In this document: positions 23,301-32,026 of the stretch, in pieces
Layout of the letters: every line of letters starts with the position of its first letter
Position numbering within the stretch: position 1 is the stretch's first letter
Assembly: GCF_902706295.1 (NCBI RefSeq)
Contig: NZ_CACSJJ010000017.1
Location: forward strand, 62,001 to 126,000
Direction: 5' to 3'
DNA length: 64,000 nt
Origin: Arthrobacter sp. 18067
GTDB lineage: Bacteria > Actinomycetota > Actinomycetes > Actinomycetales > Micrococcaceae
Notes under the pieces: model-generated
Databases searched by the model: none
The model's input: the letters and a program-made list of their open reading frames with translations, nothing else
Told to the model about the DNA's origin: nothing
Made by a program: the position numbers and the translations under genes

Positions 23301-24401
23301 GTGAATGAACAAGTGACGAGCACAGCAGAGGCAATCCAAAGCGCCGGATCAGGCCAACTCCATGACCCTTCGATTCGTGGGTTTGCCTCGGACAACTACT
23401 CCGGCGTGCACCCGGAGATCCTTTCAGCACTGGCCTCGGCCAATGGTGGCCACCAGGTGTCCTACGGTGAGGACGTTTATACGGCACGCCTCCAGGAAGT
23501 CATGGAGCAGCAGTTCGGCCCTGGCATTGAGTGCTTCCCGGTCTTCAATGGAACGGGCGCCAACGTCCTGTCCCTGCAGTCCCTCCTGCCGCGCTGGGGA
23601 GCCGTGATCTGCGCATCCACCGCGCACATCAACATGGACGAGAACGGGGCCCCTGAGCGCATCGGCGGGATCAAGCTCCTCCAGGTACCTACCGAGGACG
23701 GCAAGCTGACTCCTGGGCTGATCGACCGGGAAGCCTGGGGATGGGGCGATGAACACCGCGCCCAGCCCCTGGCAGTCTCCATAACCCAGACCACCGAACT
23801 GGGCACGTGCTACACGCCCGAAGAGGTCCGTGCCATTGCCGACCATGCCCACGCCAAGGGCATGAAGTTGCACATGGATGGCGCCCGGCTTGCGAACGCT
23901 GCCGCCCATCTGGGTGTCCCCCTCCGCACGTTCACCCGCGACGCCGGCGTGGACATCCTCTCCTTTGGCGGCACCAAGAACGGGCTGATCTTCGGCGAAG
24001 TGGTGGTCGCCCTGAACCCTGAAGCCGCCGATGGACTGAAGTTCCTGCGCAAGATGAACATGCAGCTCGCCTCAAAAATGCGCTTCATTTCGGCCCAGTT
24101 CATCGCGTTGTTGGAGGACGGACTGTGGTTGCGGTCAGCCGCCCATGCCAATGCCATGGCAACCCGCCTCCGCACCTCCGTTGAAGCCATCGACGGAGTT
24201 GAGCCCACACAGGCAACGCAGTCCAATGGCGTCTTTGCCATCCTGCCGGCGGGCGTTGCCGACCGCCTGCGCCAGAGCTTCGCCTTCTACGATTGGGACG
24301 CGGCCCGGGGAGAGGTCCGGTGGATGTGCTCCTTCGACACCACAGAGGAAGACATCGACGCCTTTGTCGCCGGGATTAAGCAGGAGCTCGGATCTGCATA
24401 A
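23301..24401 (+). CDS. Low-specificity L-threonine aldolase-type PLP enzyme
   Basis: A 366-residue fold-type I PLP enzyme starting at GTG 23301. The PLP Lys226 is in SFGGTKNGLIFG, the pyridine-binding Asp is in LHMDGARLANAAA (190-202), and DNYSGVHPEI plus SYGEDVYTARLQE at the N-terminus are typical of the LtaE group. The family cleaves L-threonine or allo-threonine, and other beta-hydroxy amino acids, to glycine and an aldehyde. It lies ten bases after the SDR gene, so the reductase may process the aldehyde or a related beta-hydroxy compound; that is inference. Confidence 0.9.
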   Translation: MNEQVTSTAEAIQSAGSGQLHDPSIRGFASDNYSGVHPEILSALASANGGHQVSYGEDVYTARLQEVMEQQFGPGIECFPVFNGTGANVLSLQSLLPRWGAVICASTAHINMDENGAPERIGGIKLLQVPTEDGKLTPGLIDREAWGWGDEHRAQPLAVSITQTTELGTCYTPEEVRAIADHAHAKGMKLHMDGARLANAAAHLGVPLRTFTRDAGVDILSFGGTKNGLIFGEVVVALNPEAADGLKFLRKMNMQLASKMRFISAQFIALLEDGLWLRSAAHANAMATRLRTSVEAIDGVEPTQATQSNGVFAILPAGVADRLRQSFAFYDWDAARGEVRWMCSFDTTEEDIDAFVAGIKQELGSA

Positions 24402-24465
24402 CCCCATGCAATCCGGGGCGGCGAGCCTGCACGGAATCGCCGGCCCGGACGCATAACCTGCGAGG

Positions 24466-25122
24466 GTGAACGCCCTCGCACAGGTTCCCTCGGACTTTCT
24501 CGTCGCCTTGGGAACGCTACGTAAAGCTCAATGCCGCAGTGAGCTGCGGCTCGACGAGATCCCTGCGCCTGCAAGACTCGCCCCGTACGCAGTGGCTTTG
24601 GGCGCTGAAGTTTTCAGTCCCACGGCAGCCACCCGCCAGGTTCCCGTGCATGGACCGGCCGCCAAGGCATTCGCAGCGAGCCAGGCCAACACACCGGCAA
24701 GCGAAGAAGACGACGAACTGGCCACCGGCCGCTTTATCCTCCTTTATGATCCCGACGGATCGGCCGTGTGGGAGGGTGAGTTCCGGATTGTCACCTATAT
24801 CCGGGCACAGATGGACGCCGAGATGGGCAACGACAGCATGCTGGGCTCTGTTGCCTGGACGTGGCTGGTGGACGCCCTGGAGAGCCACGCAGCCCCCTAC
24901 CGCGCTGCTGGTGGCACGGCAACGAGAATCCTCTCGGAGAGCTTCGGCACCTTGGCCGAACGCCCGGACACCATAGATATTGAGCTCCGTGCTTCCTGGA
25001 CTCCTGCCACTGCGGACGTCCAGGCCCACCTGGAGGCCTGGTCCGACATGGTGTGTACGTTTGCTGGACTGCCGCCGCTTCCGCCGGGCGTCACGGGACT
25101 TCCCAACAGGAGGCTGAATTGA
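24466..25122 (+). CDS. DUF3000 family protein
   Basis: The 218-residue protein starts at GTG 24466 and shows the actinobacterial DUF3000 pattern: FLVALGTLRKAQCRSELRLDEIPAPARLAPYA, GRFILLYDPDGSAVWEGEFRIVTYIRAQMD, DIELRASWTP and VQAHLEAWSDMVCTFAGLPPLPPGV. No function is known. TAACCT lies six bases before the GTG, with no clear ribosome site, suggesting a leaderless transcript. It sits 80 bases upstream of RNase D, a pairing seen widely in actinobacteria, which hints at a shared RNA-related role. Confidence 0.85.
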   Translation: MNALAQVPSDFLVALGTLRKAQCRSELRLDEIPAPARLAPYAVALGAEVFSPTAATRQVPVHGPAAKAFAASQANTPASEEDDELATGRFILLYDPDGSAVWEGEFRIVTYIRAQMDAEMGNDSMLGSVAWTWLVDALESHAAPYRAAGGTATRILSESFGTLAERPDTIDIELRASWTPATADVQAHLEAWSDMVCTFAGLPPLPPGVTGLPNRRLN

Positions 25123-25202
25123 CCGTCCCCAGCATGTCGTCAACCGCGTCCAAACTGCCGCCAGCAACCTGCCTTGGCGTGAATCGGTAAGCTTAAGCCA
25201 CC

Positions 25203-26564
25203 ATGACCCCTGAAAATCTGGATAAAACCACAGCCGGCGATCCGGTTGCTGATCCCACCACCCACATCAAGGTAGACGGCTTCGACAGCCACGTCCCTGA
25301 AGTCATCGACCTCGACACTCCCCGCGAAGGCGTGCCACTTGTCATCGATAGCCCCGCCGGACTTGAGCGGTGTGCAGCTGCCATAGCGGCAGGAACAGGA
25401 CCGGCCGGAGTGGACGCAGAGCGCGCTTCGGGTTTCCGCTACGGCCAGCGCGCCTTCCTGGTGCAGATCCGCCGCGAGGGTGCCGGTACTTGGCTGATCG
25501 ATCCCGAACCGTTCGATAACCTGGACATCGTCAACGACGCCCTGCGCGGCGTCGAATGGATCCTGCACGCGGCCACGCAGGACCTGCCTTGCCTGTCCGA
25601 GCTGGGCATGTGGCCGGACAAACTGTTCGACACTGAACTTGCCGCACGCCTCGCCGGACTCCCCCGGGTCGGCTTAGCGGCCGTCATCGAACAACTCCTC
25701 GGTTTCGGGCTGGCCAAAGAACACTCCGCGGCAGACTGGTCCACCCGCCCACTGCCCGAACCGTGGCTCCGTTACGCGGCCCTCGACGTCGAGGTACTGG
25801 CGGAATTACGCGAAGAACTCATCGAATTGCTCGAAGCGGACGGCAAGCTGGAGTACGCCGAACAGGAATTCGCCGGGATCCTCGCCGCAGGAATTTCCCC
25901 GCCCCGCGTCGATCCGTGGCGGAAGACATCAGGTCTGCACCAGATCCGTGACCGGCGCCAATTGGCCGCTGTCCGCGAACTGTGGCATGAACGCGATCAA
26001 CTGGCACGCAAACGGGACATCGCACCCGGCAGGCTCATTCCCGACTCCGCCCTCGTCGCCGCTGCCAAAGCGATGCCCACCACGGTCCCCCAACTTCTGG
26101 CGACCAAGGGATTCCACGGCCGCTCAGCCCAACGTGAGGCCCCGCGCTGGCTGCGTTGCATTACCAACGCGCGCACGTTGACCGACTTGCCACCCCTGCA
26201 CTTGCCCACCAACGCTCCGCCGCCGCCACGGGTCTGGGTGGACCGGGATCCGGAGGCCGCGGCACGTTTGGCAACGGCACGGCCTTCACTGCAGGCAAAG
26301 GCCGACGAACTCAACCTGCCCGTGGAGAACCTTTTGACCCCGGACTACCTGCGACGCGTTACGTGGCGGCCACCGGCTGACATTTCGCTGGAATCCGTCT
26401 CTGCTGAATTGCGTGCCCTCGGTGCGCGCGAGTGGCAGATCTCCTTCGCTGCACCCATCCTCACGGAAGCATGCTTGAACCCGAAGCCACTTCCGTCCAA
26501 AGAGGCCAAGGCGAAGGACAGCCAACAGGCAAAGGAACCACGGCAGCCCAAGGAAGCCGGCTGA
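25203..26564 (+). CDS. rnd: Ribonuclease D-like 3'-5' exoribonuclease
   Basis: A 453-residue DEDDy exonuclease with an HRDC domain. Exo I is GVDAERASGFRYG with Asp71 and Glu73, Exo II is WILHAATQDLPCL (about 119-131), and Exo III is YAALDVEVLAELREEL with Tyr and Asp about 190-200. HRDC helices cover about 233-315 (RRQLAAVRELWHERDQLARKRDI). Two-metal 3' trimming of tRNA precursors is the known family role. The last 30 residues are Lys/Gln-rich and likely disordered. TAAGCT is nine bases upstream of the ATG; no strong ribosome site is seen. Confidence 0.92.
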   Translation: MTPENLDKTTAGDPVADPTTHIKVDGFDSHVPEVIDLDTPREGVPLVIDSPAGLERCAAAIAAGTGPAGVDAERASGFRYGQRAFLVQIRREGAGTWLIDPEPFDNLDIVNDALRGVEWILHAATQDLPCLSELGMWPDKLFDTELAARLAGLPRVGLAAVIEQLLGFGLAKEHSAADWSTRPLPEPWLRYAALDVEVLAELREELIELLEADGKLEYAEQEFAGILAAGISPPRVDPWRKTSGLHQIRDRRQLAAVRELWHERDQLARKRDIAPGRLIPDSALVAAAKAMPTTVPQLLATKGFHGRSAQREAPRWLRCITNARTLTDLPPLHLPTNAPPPPRVWVDRDPEAAARLATARPSLQAKADELNLPVENLLTPDYLRRVTWRPPADISLESVSAELRALGAREWQISFAAPILTEACLNPKPLPSKEAKAKDSQQAKEPRQPKEAG

Positions 26565-26579
26565 TCACGTATCGCCTCC

Positions 26580-26620
26580 AGGCCCGTCACCCGAACCACG
26601 GTTCGCGGTGGCGGGCCTTT
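26580..26620 (+). terminator. Terminator hairpin after rnd
   Basis: AGGCCCGTCACCCGAAC (26580-26596) pairs with GTTCGCGGTGGCGGGCCT (26601-26618) with one G:T pair and one bulge around a CACG loop; three T follow. It begins 15 bases after the rnd stop. Confidence 0.82.
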
Positions 26621-26659
26621 CGCGTCCCCAAGGCAGGGCCCGCCGGGACAGCGTGCACC

Positions 26660-26688
26660 TTGCATGCTAAGTTACCCGCGAGTAACAT
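26660..26688 (+). promoter_or_regulatory. fadAB promoter with overlapping palindromic operator candidate
   Basis: TTGCAT (26660-26665), a 17-base spacer and TAACAT (26683-26688) form a good -35/-10 pair about 70 bases upstream of fadA. Inside it, GTTACCCGCGAGTAAC (26671-26686) is a palindrome symmetric at 14 of 16 positions, covering most of the spacer and the start of the -10. A bound repressor would block RNA polymerase. A TetR-type fatty-acid-degradation repressor is the likely class, but none is encoded here. Confidence 0.6.
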
Positions 26689-26756
26689 TGCATCAATGCC
26701 AACCGGAGTACCCGCGATGCGGGCTCCGGCACCATGTCTCAACGAGGAGTTATTAC

Positions 26757-28019
26757 ATGAGTCCATCACGCAGTGCTCAGAGGAACGTTCGCGATGTCGT
26801 CTTCGTGGACGGTGTACGCACACCCTTCGGTAAGGCTGGGGAAAAGGGCATCTATGCGGGCACCAGGGCCGATGACCTCGTTGTGAAGTGCATCCGCGAA
26901 CTAATGCGGCGGAACCCGTCACTGCCTGGGGACCGCGTCGACGAGGTGGCTATCGCCGCCACCACCCAGACCGGCGATCAAGGCCTCACCATCGGCCGGA
27001 CGGCCGCATTGCTTGCCGGTCTCCCGCGCACGGTTCCCGGCTTCGCGATCGACCGTATGTGCGCAGGCGCCATGACGGCAGTGACGACGACGGCGAGCGG
27101 CATTGGCTTCGGCGCTTACGATGTGGTCATTGCAGGCGGTGTGGAACACATGGGCAACCACCCGATGGGCGCTGGGGCAGACCCGAACCCGCGTTTCATG
27201 TCAGAGCGCCTCGTGGACCCGGCCGCGTTGAACATGGGCAACACGGCCGAGAACCTGCACGACCGTTTCCCTGCGATCACCAAGGACCGCACGGACGCCT
27301 ACGCCGCCGCTTCCCAGGCCAAACTCGCGGCCGCCTACACAAACCAGCAAATCCAACATGATCTGGTTCCCGTGGCCACCATGAAGCCCGGCCAAGGCTG
27401 GGCCCTCCACACAACGGACGAGCCTCCACGTCCTGGAACCACCGTGGCCGACCTTGCCGAACTGCGCACACCTTTCCGGGCCCACGGCCGGGTCACCGCA
27501 GGCAACGCCGCAGGCCTCAACGATGGAGCCACCGCGGCCGTCCTGGCTTCGGCTGAAGCCGCCGAAGAGCTGGGCCTGTCGGTCAAAATGCGCCTCGTCT
27601 CCTATGCCTTCGCAGGTGTCGAGCCGGAGGTCATGGGCATCGGCCCCGTTCCGGCAACCGAGAAGGCCCTCAAGAATGCCGGACTGGGAATTGAGGACAT
27701 CGGGCTCTTCGAGATCAACGAAGCCTTTGCGGTCCAGGTCCTGAGCTTCCTGGACCACTTCGGAATCGCCGACGACGACCCCCGGGTCAACCGCTACGGC
27801 GGGGCGATCGCCGTCGGACATCCGCTCGCTTCCTCCGGTGTTCGCCTGATGAATCAACTCGCACGACAATTCGAGGAAGATCCCGCGGTGCGCTACGGCA
27901 TTACCACCATGTGCATCGGCTTGGGCATGGGTGCCACTGTGATCTGGGAGAACCCGCACCACGTCGACTACGCATCGTCCACCGCTGATACCGCCACCAC
28001 CGAAGGAGCCGCAGCATGA
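26757..28019 (+). CDS. fadA: Acetyl-CoA acyltransferase (3-ketoacyl-CoA thiolase) FadA
   Basis: The ATG at 26757 has GAGGAGTTATTAC before it and gives 420 residues. Thiolase features are VDGVRTPFG at the start, the nucleophile Cys102 in DRMCAGAMTAV, NEAFAVQVLSF, the His in GGAIAVGHPLASSGVRL and the second active Cys in TTMCIGLGMGAT. It cleaves 3-ketoacyl-CoA with CoA in the last step of beta-oxidation. The open frame to 26664 is only an untranslated extension past the promoter. The stop overlaps the fadB start (ATGA, 28016-28019). Confidence 0.95.
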   Translation: MSPSRSAQRNVRDVVFVDGVRTPFGKAGEKGIYAGTRADDLVVKCIRELMRRNPSLPGDRVDEVAIAATTQTGDQGLTIGRTAALLAGLPRTVPGFAIDRMCAGAMTAVTTTASGIGFGAYDVVIAGGVEHMGNHPMGAGADPNPRFMSERLVDPAALNMGNTAENLHDRFPAITKDRTDAYAAASQAKLAAAYTNQQIQHDLVPVATMKPGQGWALHTTDEPPRPGTTVADLAELRTPFRAHGRVTAGNAAGLNDGATAAVLASAEAAEELGLSVKMRLVSYAFAGVEPEVMGIGPVPATEKALKNAGLGIEDIGLFEINEAFAVQVLSFLDHFGIADDDPRVNRYGGAIAVGHPLASSGVRLMNQLARQFEEDPAVRYGITTMCIGLGMGATVIWENPHHVDYASSTADTATTEGAAA

Positions 28020-30157
28020 GCGCCGCCGAATTCCAGAAGCTCGCCGCCCTCTTCCCCGACGAAGTCGTTACTCATTCCTATGTCCAGGACATCCAGCTTC
28101 CCGGGGCAGGCACTTTCGCATTGATCACGCTGGACAACGGGCTGGACCACTCCAAACCCACTACCCTTGGCCCCAACACGCTGGTTGAACTGGGCAGTGT
28201 CCTGGAGGGCCTCAAGGAGCGCGCGTCACGCGGGGAAATCGCGGGCGTCGGTGTCACTGGCAAGCCGTACTTCCTGGTGGCAGGCGCCGACCTTTCAGCC
28301 GTGAAAACGCTCAAGGAACGTGAGCACGGCCTGTGGATGGCGCAGCTTGGCCACGCCGTTTACAGCACACTGGCAGATCTGGGAGTTCCCAGCTTCGCCT
28401 TTATCAACGGCCTTGCCCTGGGCGGCGGCCTTGAGATCGCCTTGCAGTCCACCTACCGGACCGTATCCACAGGCGCCGGTGCGCTGGCGCTGCCTGAGGC
28501 TTTCATCGGTCTGGTACCGGGATGGGGCGGCGTCTACATCCTGCCGCGTCTGATTGGTCCCGAAAATGCGGTGAAGGTCATGATCGAGAACCCGCTGAGC
28601 AACAACCGGACCCTAACCGGACCACAGGCCTTTGAGCTCGGCATTGCCGACGCCATCTTTGAACCCGCAGACTTCATTGAGCAGTCGCTGGCATGGGCGG
28701 CACGCGTCCTCTCCGGCGACGTAACGCCCGAACGGAAGAATGCAGTAGACGCCTCGGACGATGCCGTCGCCGGGCGGTGGGCAGCTGCCGTTTCAGCAGG
28801 ACGCGGATTGGTTGAGGCGAAGACGTCCAACGCGTCCCCCGCCCCGGCAAAGGTCCTGGATGTCATGGAAGCAAACCGCACCATGACACAGGCGGAATCG
28901 GCCGAACTTGAGTGTGAGACCCTCGCGGGCCTCATGCAGACGGACGAGTTCCGTTCCACTGTTTACGCGTTCCTGGACCTCGTCCAGAAGCGCTCCAAGC
29001 GACCCGCAGGCGCCCCGGACCGTAAGCTGGCCCGCCCGGTGACCAAGATCGGCGTCGTGGGCGCAGGACTCATGGCGAGCCAGCTCGCATTGCTTTTTGC
29101 AAGGCAGCTCAAGGTCCCCGTCGTGATGACTGACATCGACCAAGCCCGGGTGGACAAGGGCGTGGCCTACGTCCATGCCGAGGTGGACAAGATGCTGGCG
29201 AAGAAGCGGATCAAGCCCGACGCCGCCAACAGGACAAAGGCGCTCATCACGGGTTCCGTCTCCAAGGAAGCATTTGCCGATGCCGACTTCGTCATCGAGG
29301 CCGTCTTCGAAGAGCTCCACATCAAGAAGCAGGTTTTTGCCGAAGTCGAGGCAATCGTCTCCCCCGAGTGCATCCTGGCCACCAACACGTCCTCACTGTC
29401 CGTGACGGCCATGGCCGAGGACTTGAAGCACCCCGAACGCCTGGTGGGCTTCCACTTCTTCAACCCGGTGGCTGTGATGCCCCTCCTGGAGATCGTCAGG
29501 GCGCCCAAGACCGACGACGCCGTCCTGGCTACCGCTTTCGAACTCGCCAAGGGCCTCAAGAAGACGGCGGTGCTGGTGAAGGATGCCGCAGCCTTCGTCG
29601 TGAACCGCATCCTGCTTCGCCTCATGGGCGAGGTTATCGCAGCCTTCGACGAAGGAACACCAGCGGACGTCGCTGACACTGCCCTGCGCCCCATGGGCCT
29701 GCCCATGTCGCCTTTCACGCTCAGCGCCATGGTTGGCCTGCCGGTTGCCCAGCATGTCCAGGAATCCCTGCACGCGGCGTTCGGCGACCGGTTCCCCGTA
29801 TCGCAGAACCTGCAAAAGCTCATCGACAACGGCGTGAAGTCCCTGTGGGTCCCAGGCCAAGACGGAGCACCTGTCATCCCGGCTGAAACCCTGGCCATCC
29901 TGTCCTTCGGCAACACCCCGTCCACGGGCGAGGAAGTCCTTCGCCGCACGCAGGATGCCTTGGCGGAGGAAATTGGGCTCATGCTTGAAGAAGGCGTCGT
30001 AGCCGGGCCTGAGGACATCGACCTTTGCGTCATCATGGGCGCCGGCTGGCCGATGTTCCTCGGTGGCATCACGCCATACCTTGACCGCGTGGGCGCCTCC
30101 GAGCGCGTCAACGGCAAGAGGTTCCTGGTACCGGGAATCGCATCCGCACCAGCCTAA
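28016..30157 (+). CDS. fadB: Multifunctional enoyl-CoA hydratase/3-hydroxyacyl-CoA dehydrogenase FadB
   Basis: A 713-residue beta-oxidation enzyme. Residues 1 to about 210 are a crotonase domain with the oxyanion motifs VAGADLSAVK and INGLALGGGLEIALQ and a catalytic Glu region ALPEAFIGLVPGWGG. The NAD-binding dehydrogenase domain starts near residue 343 with IGVVGAGLMASQLAL; TNTSSLSVTAMA and GFHFFNPVAVMPLLE (about 476-490) hold catalytic residues. The C-terminal domain ends with IMGAGWPMFLGGITPYLD. It forms the trifunctional complex with FadA. No acyl-CoA dehydrogenase or ligase is adjacent. Confidence 0.95.
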   Translation: MSAAEFQKLAALFPDEVVTHSYVQDIQLPGAGTFALITLDNGLDHSKPTTLGPNTLVELGSVLEGLKERASRGEIAGVGVTGKPYFLVAGADLSAVKTLKEREHGLWMAQLGHAVYSTLADLGVPSFAFINGLALGGGLEIALQSTYRTVSTGAGALALPEAFIGLVPGWGGVYILPRLIGPENAVKVMIENPLSNNRTLTGPQAFELGIADAIFEPADFIEQSLAWAARVLSGDVTPERKNAVDASDDAVAGRWAAAVSAGRGLVEAKTSNASPAPAKVLDVMEANRTMTQAESAELECETLAGLMQTDEFRSTVYAFLDLVQKRSKRPAGAPDRKLARPVTKIGVVGAGLMASQLALLFARQLKVPVVMTDIDQARVDKGVAYVHAEVDKMLAKKRIKPDAANRTKALITGSVSKEAFADADFVIEAVFEELHIKKQVFAEVEAIVSPECILATNTSSLSVTAMAEDLKHPERLVGFHFFNPVAVMPLLEIVRAPKTDDAVLATAFELAKGLKKTAVLVKDAAAFVVNRILLRLMGEVIAAFDEGTPADVADTALRPMGLPMSPFTLSAMVGLPVAQHVQESLHAAFGDRFPVSQNLQKLIDNGVKSLWVPGQDGAPVIPAETLAILSFGNTPSTGEEVLRRTQDALAEEIGLMLEEGVVAGPEDIDLCVIMGAGWPMFLGGITPYLDRVGASERVNGKRFLVPGIASAPA

Positions 30158-30178
30158 GACACCGGACGCCAGACAGAC

Positions 30179-30218
30179 GAGGGCCGTGACCGGAGCACCC
30201 GCTCCAGTCACGGCCCTC
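30179..30218. terminator. Bidirectional terminator between fadB and the aldo/keto reductase
   Basis: GAGGGCCGTGAC (30179-30190) pairs perfectly with GTCACGGCCCTC (30207-30218), with an inner GGAGC/GCTCC helix and an ACCC loop. It lies between the convergent stops at 30157 and 30230 and can serve both strands. Confidence 0.9.
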
Positions 30219-30229
30219 TTCCCGTTCGT

Positions 30230-31207
30230 CTAGAAAAGCGCCACCTTCGGCGCGCGCGGGAAGATCTCGTCCATTTCGTCCCTATCTTCCTGAGTCGGGA
30301 CCCAGCACACTGCTTCAGCGTTCTCGCGGATCTGCTCCGGTCGGGTGGCACCGGCGATGACGCTGCTGACGCCGGGCTGCGCGGCCAACCAAGAGAAGGC
30401 CAGTTGCAGCTCGGTGATGTCCCGCTCCTTGGCGAACTGGCCGAAGCGGCCCAACTGTTCCCAATCGGCGTCGTGCACCAGGTTGGTGCGCGTGTGGCTC
30501 AGCCGGGTCCCTTCAGGTGCCTTGCCGGCAGAATACTTGCCCGTGAGCAGTCCGTTGGCGAGCGGAAAATACGGGAGCACACCCAAGGAGAAGGCCCCCG
30601 CTGCGGGCAGGACTTCGAGCTCGGCACGGCGGTCCAACAGGTTGTAGTGGTTCTGCGTCGAAATGAAGCGGACACCCCCTGCCTGGCGGCCGACATACTC
30701 AGCCTCGGCGATCTGCCAGCCGGCAAAGTTGGAATGCCCGATATAGCGGACCTTGCCGCTGCTCACCAGGTCATCCAAGGCTGCCAGGGTCTCTTCGATG
30801 GGCGTCAGCGGGTCCGGGGTGTGGAACTGGTAGAGGTCGATCCACTCAGTATCCAAGCGGCGGAGCGACGCCTCTACGGCTTTAACGATGTAGCGGCGCG
30901 AACCCCGGGCATCGAAATCGTTGCCGTTGACGCCGCGCATGTCCATGCCGAACTTGGTGCCGATGACAACGTCATCACGGCGTCCCTTCAAGGCTTTGCC
31001 CAGCATGGACTCGCTCAGGCCCGGCTCGCGTCCATAGACATCCGCAACGTCAAAGAACGTTACTCCGGCATCCAGCGCGGCGTGGACGACGGCGTCCGTG
31101 CCCTCCTGGGACTCGGTGGGTGTATTGGCGCGCCCTAGATTGTTGCAGCCCAGCCCAACAGCTGAGACGGTCAATCCGGAATGGCCAAGGCGTCGGTATT
31201 CAGTCAT
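30230..31207 (-). CDS. Aldo/keto reductase
   Basis: A 325-residue NADPH-dependent reductase with a TIM barrel. The catalytic tetrad is Asp53 and Tyr58 in FFDVADVYG, Lys85 in IGTKFG, and His in LYQFHTPDP (about 130). GHSNFAGWQIAEAE and SVIAGATRPEQIRENAEAV bind the cofactor. It resembles the YajO/Tas-like and voltage-channel-beta-like AKRs; substrate is unknown. It is the last gene of a minus-strand run that starts with dxs, nine bases after the HHH gene. Confidence 0.92.
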   Translation of the reverse strand: MTEYRRLGHSGLTVSAVGLGCNNLGRANTPTESQEGTDAVVHAALDAGVTFFDVADVYGREPGLSESMLGKALKGRRDDVVIGTKFGMDMRGVNGNDFDARGSRRYIVKAVEASLRRLDTEWIDLYQFHTPDPLTPIEETLAALDDLVSSGKVRYIGHSNFAGWQIAEAEYVGRQAGGVRFISTQNHYNLLDRRAELEVLPAAGAFSLGVLPYFPLANGLLTGKYSAGKAPEGTRLSHTRTNLVHDADWEQLGRFGQFAKERDITELQLAFSWLAAQPGVSSVIAGATRPEQIRENAEAVCWVPTQEDRDEMDEIFPRAPKVALF

Positions 31208-31216
31208 GAATTCAGC

Positions 31217-31435
31217 CTAGCCGCCGCTGTAGGAGATTCCCGATTCCTCCATGGCGTCCTCAAGTTGTGCGATGGCCACAGGTCCCATGCCGTGGAGCTT
31301 GGAGATTTTCGCCACACCAAACTCCGCCAACTGCTCCAATGTCTCAATTCCCTCGTGCGCCAGGGCACGTCTCGCTGGTGCAGCGAGGCCCTTGGGCAGC
31401 GGGGTATGTCCGGGCCAGTTGCTCTTGGACGACAT
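31217..31435 (-). CDS. Helix-hairpin-helix small protein, RpoA-CTD-like
   Basis: The 72-residue protein is almost entirely one domain: PKGLAAPARRALAHEGIETL, QLAEFGVAKISKLHGMGPVA and IAQLEDAMEESG. This is the helix-hairpin-helix pattern of the RNA polymerase alpha C-terminal domain, in which GxGxxxxxxL helices bind the DNA minor groove; the hairpin here is LHGMGPVAI. It could bind DNA, or another protein, without being part of polymerase. GGAGGGACCCCC lies upstream of the ATG. It sits between the unknown 186-residue gene (30 bases) and the aldo/keto reductase (9 bases). Confidence 0.8.
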   Translation of the reverse strand: MSSKSNWPGHTPLPKGLAAPARRALAHEGIETLEQLAEFGVAKISKLHGMGPVAIAQLEDAMEESGISYSGG

Positions 31436-31465
31436 GGGGGTCCCTCCTGGTGCGTTGGGTGGTAC

Positions 31466-32026
31466 TTAGAGAGTAAAGCCCACGCCTTGCTTGGGCGAGT
31501 GCTTCACCCGGAAGGCAACGGGCTCGCTGTGGGGTGCCGCGGCAATGGTGAGTTTGGTGAAGTCGAGGTCCTCACCACGAACGCAGATCTTGATCGCATT
31601 CACTGCCTTGTTCACGTCCGGGCAGAGGCAAAAAATATTCAGGTGGCCGTTGCCGATTTCCGATCGGTCAACGATGCCAAGCCCACGCCAGGCCAGTTCC
31701 CCGGTAAGTGCGGCCTTCGCCTTCCGTTCAAGGTGCCGGTCCCTTTCGGTGCCGTCCTTGGTCTTTAAGGCAATCTGGGCAACCACCCAAAACTGATCGG
31801 ACTCGGGAATTTCGGCGTAGCCGTCCTCTTCGCATTGCGCCGCAAAAGCCGCCATCAAGCCCTCCACCGAGGAGTCGTCGTCGACGTCTGTTTCGTCGGT
31901 CTTGCTCTGGTGGCCAACAACGCCGTGGTTGATCACGAACTGCTGGTCCTCGTCGTCGTACCAGGCTTCCCGGAAGTGAAGAACTCCCTCGTCGTCCCGC
32001 TTGTACGTGCGAATTATGCCGCTCAT
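31466..32026 (-). CDS. Conserved hypothetical protein, 186 residues
   Basis: I place the start at the ATG at 32026, which overlaps the DUF402 stop as ATGA (32023-32026); the frame is open seven codons further but that start would sit inside DUF402. The sequence MSGIIRTYKRDDEGVLHFRE, then AWYDDEDQQFVINHGVVGHQ, is acidic with an Asp-rich patch (ETDVDDDSSVEG). A conserved-looking C-terminal half contains NIFCLCPDVNKAVNAIKICV. There is no signal or membrane span. I cannot name a family. Tight coupling to DUF402 and dxs suggests a related function. Confidence 0.75.
   Translation of the reverse strand: MSGIIRTYKRDDEGVLHFREAWYDDEDQQFVINHGVVGHQSKTDETDVDDDSSVEGLMAAFAAQCEEDGYAEIPESDQFWVVAQIALKTKDGTERDRHLERKAKAALTGELAWRGLGIVDRSEIGNGHLNIFCLCPDVNKAVNAIKICVRGEDLDFTKLTIAAAPHSEPVAFRVKHSPKQGVGFTL

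Noticed and set aside
26774..26786. GAACGTTC-like LexA box
   Set aside because: It lies inside fadA coding sequence and lacks the spaced GAAC-N4-GTTC form.
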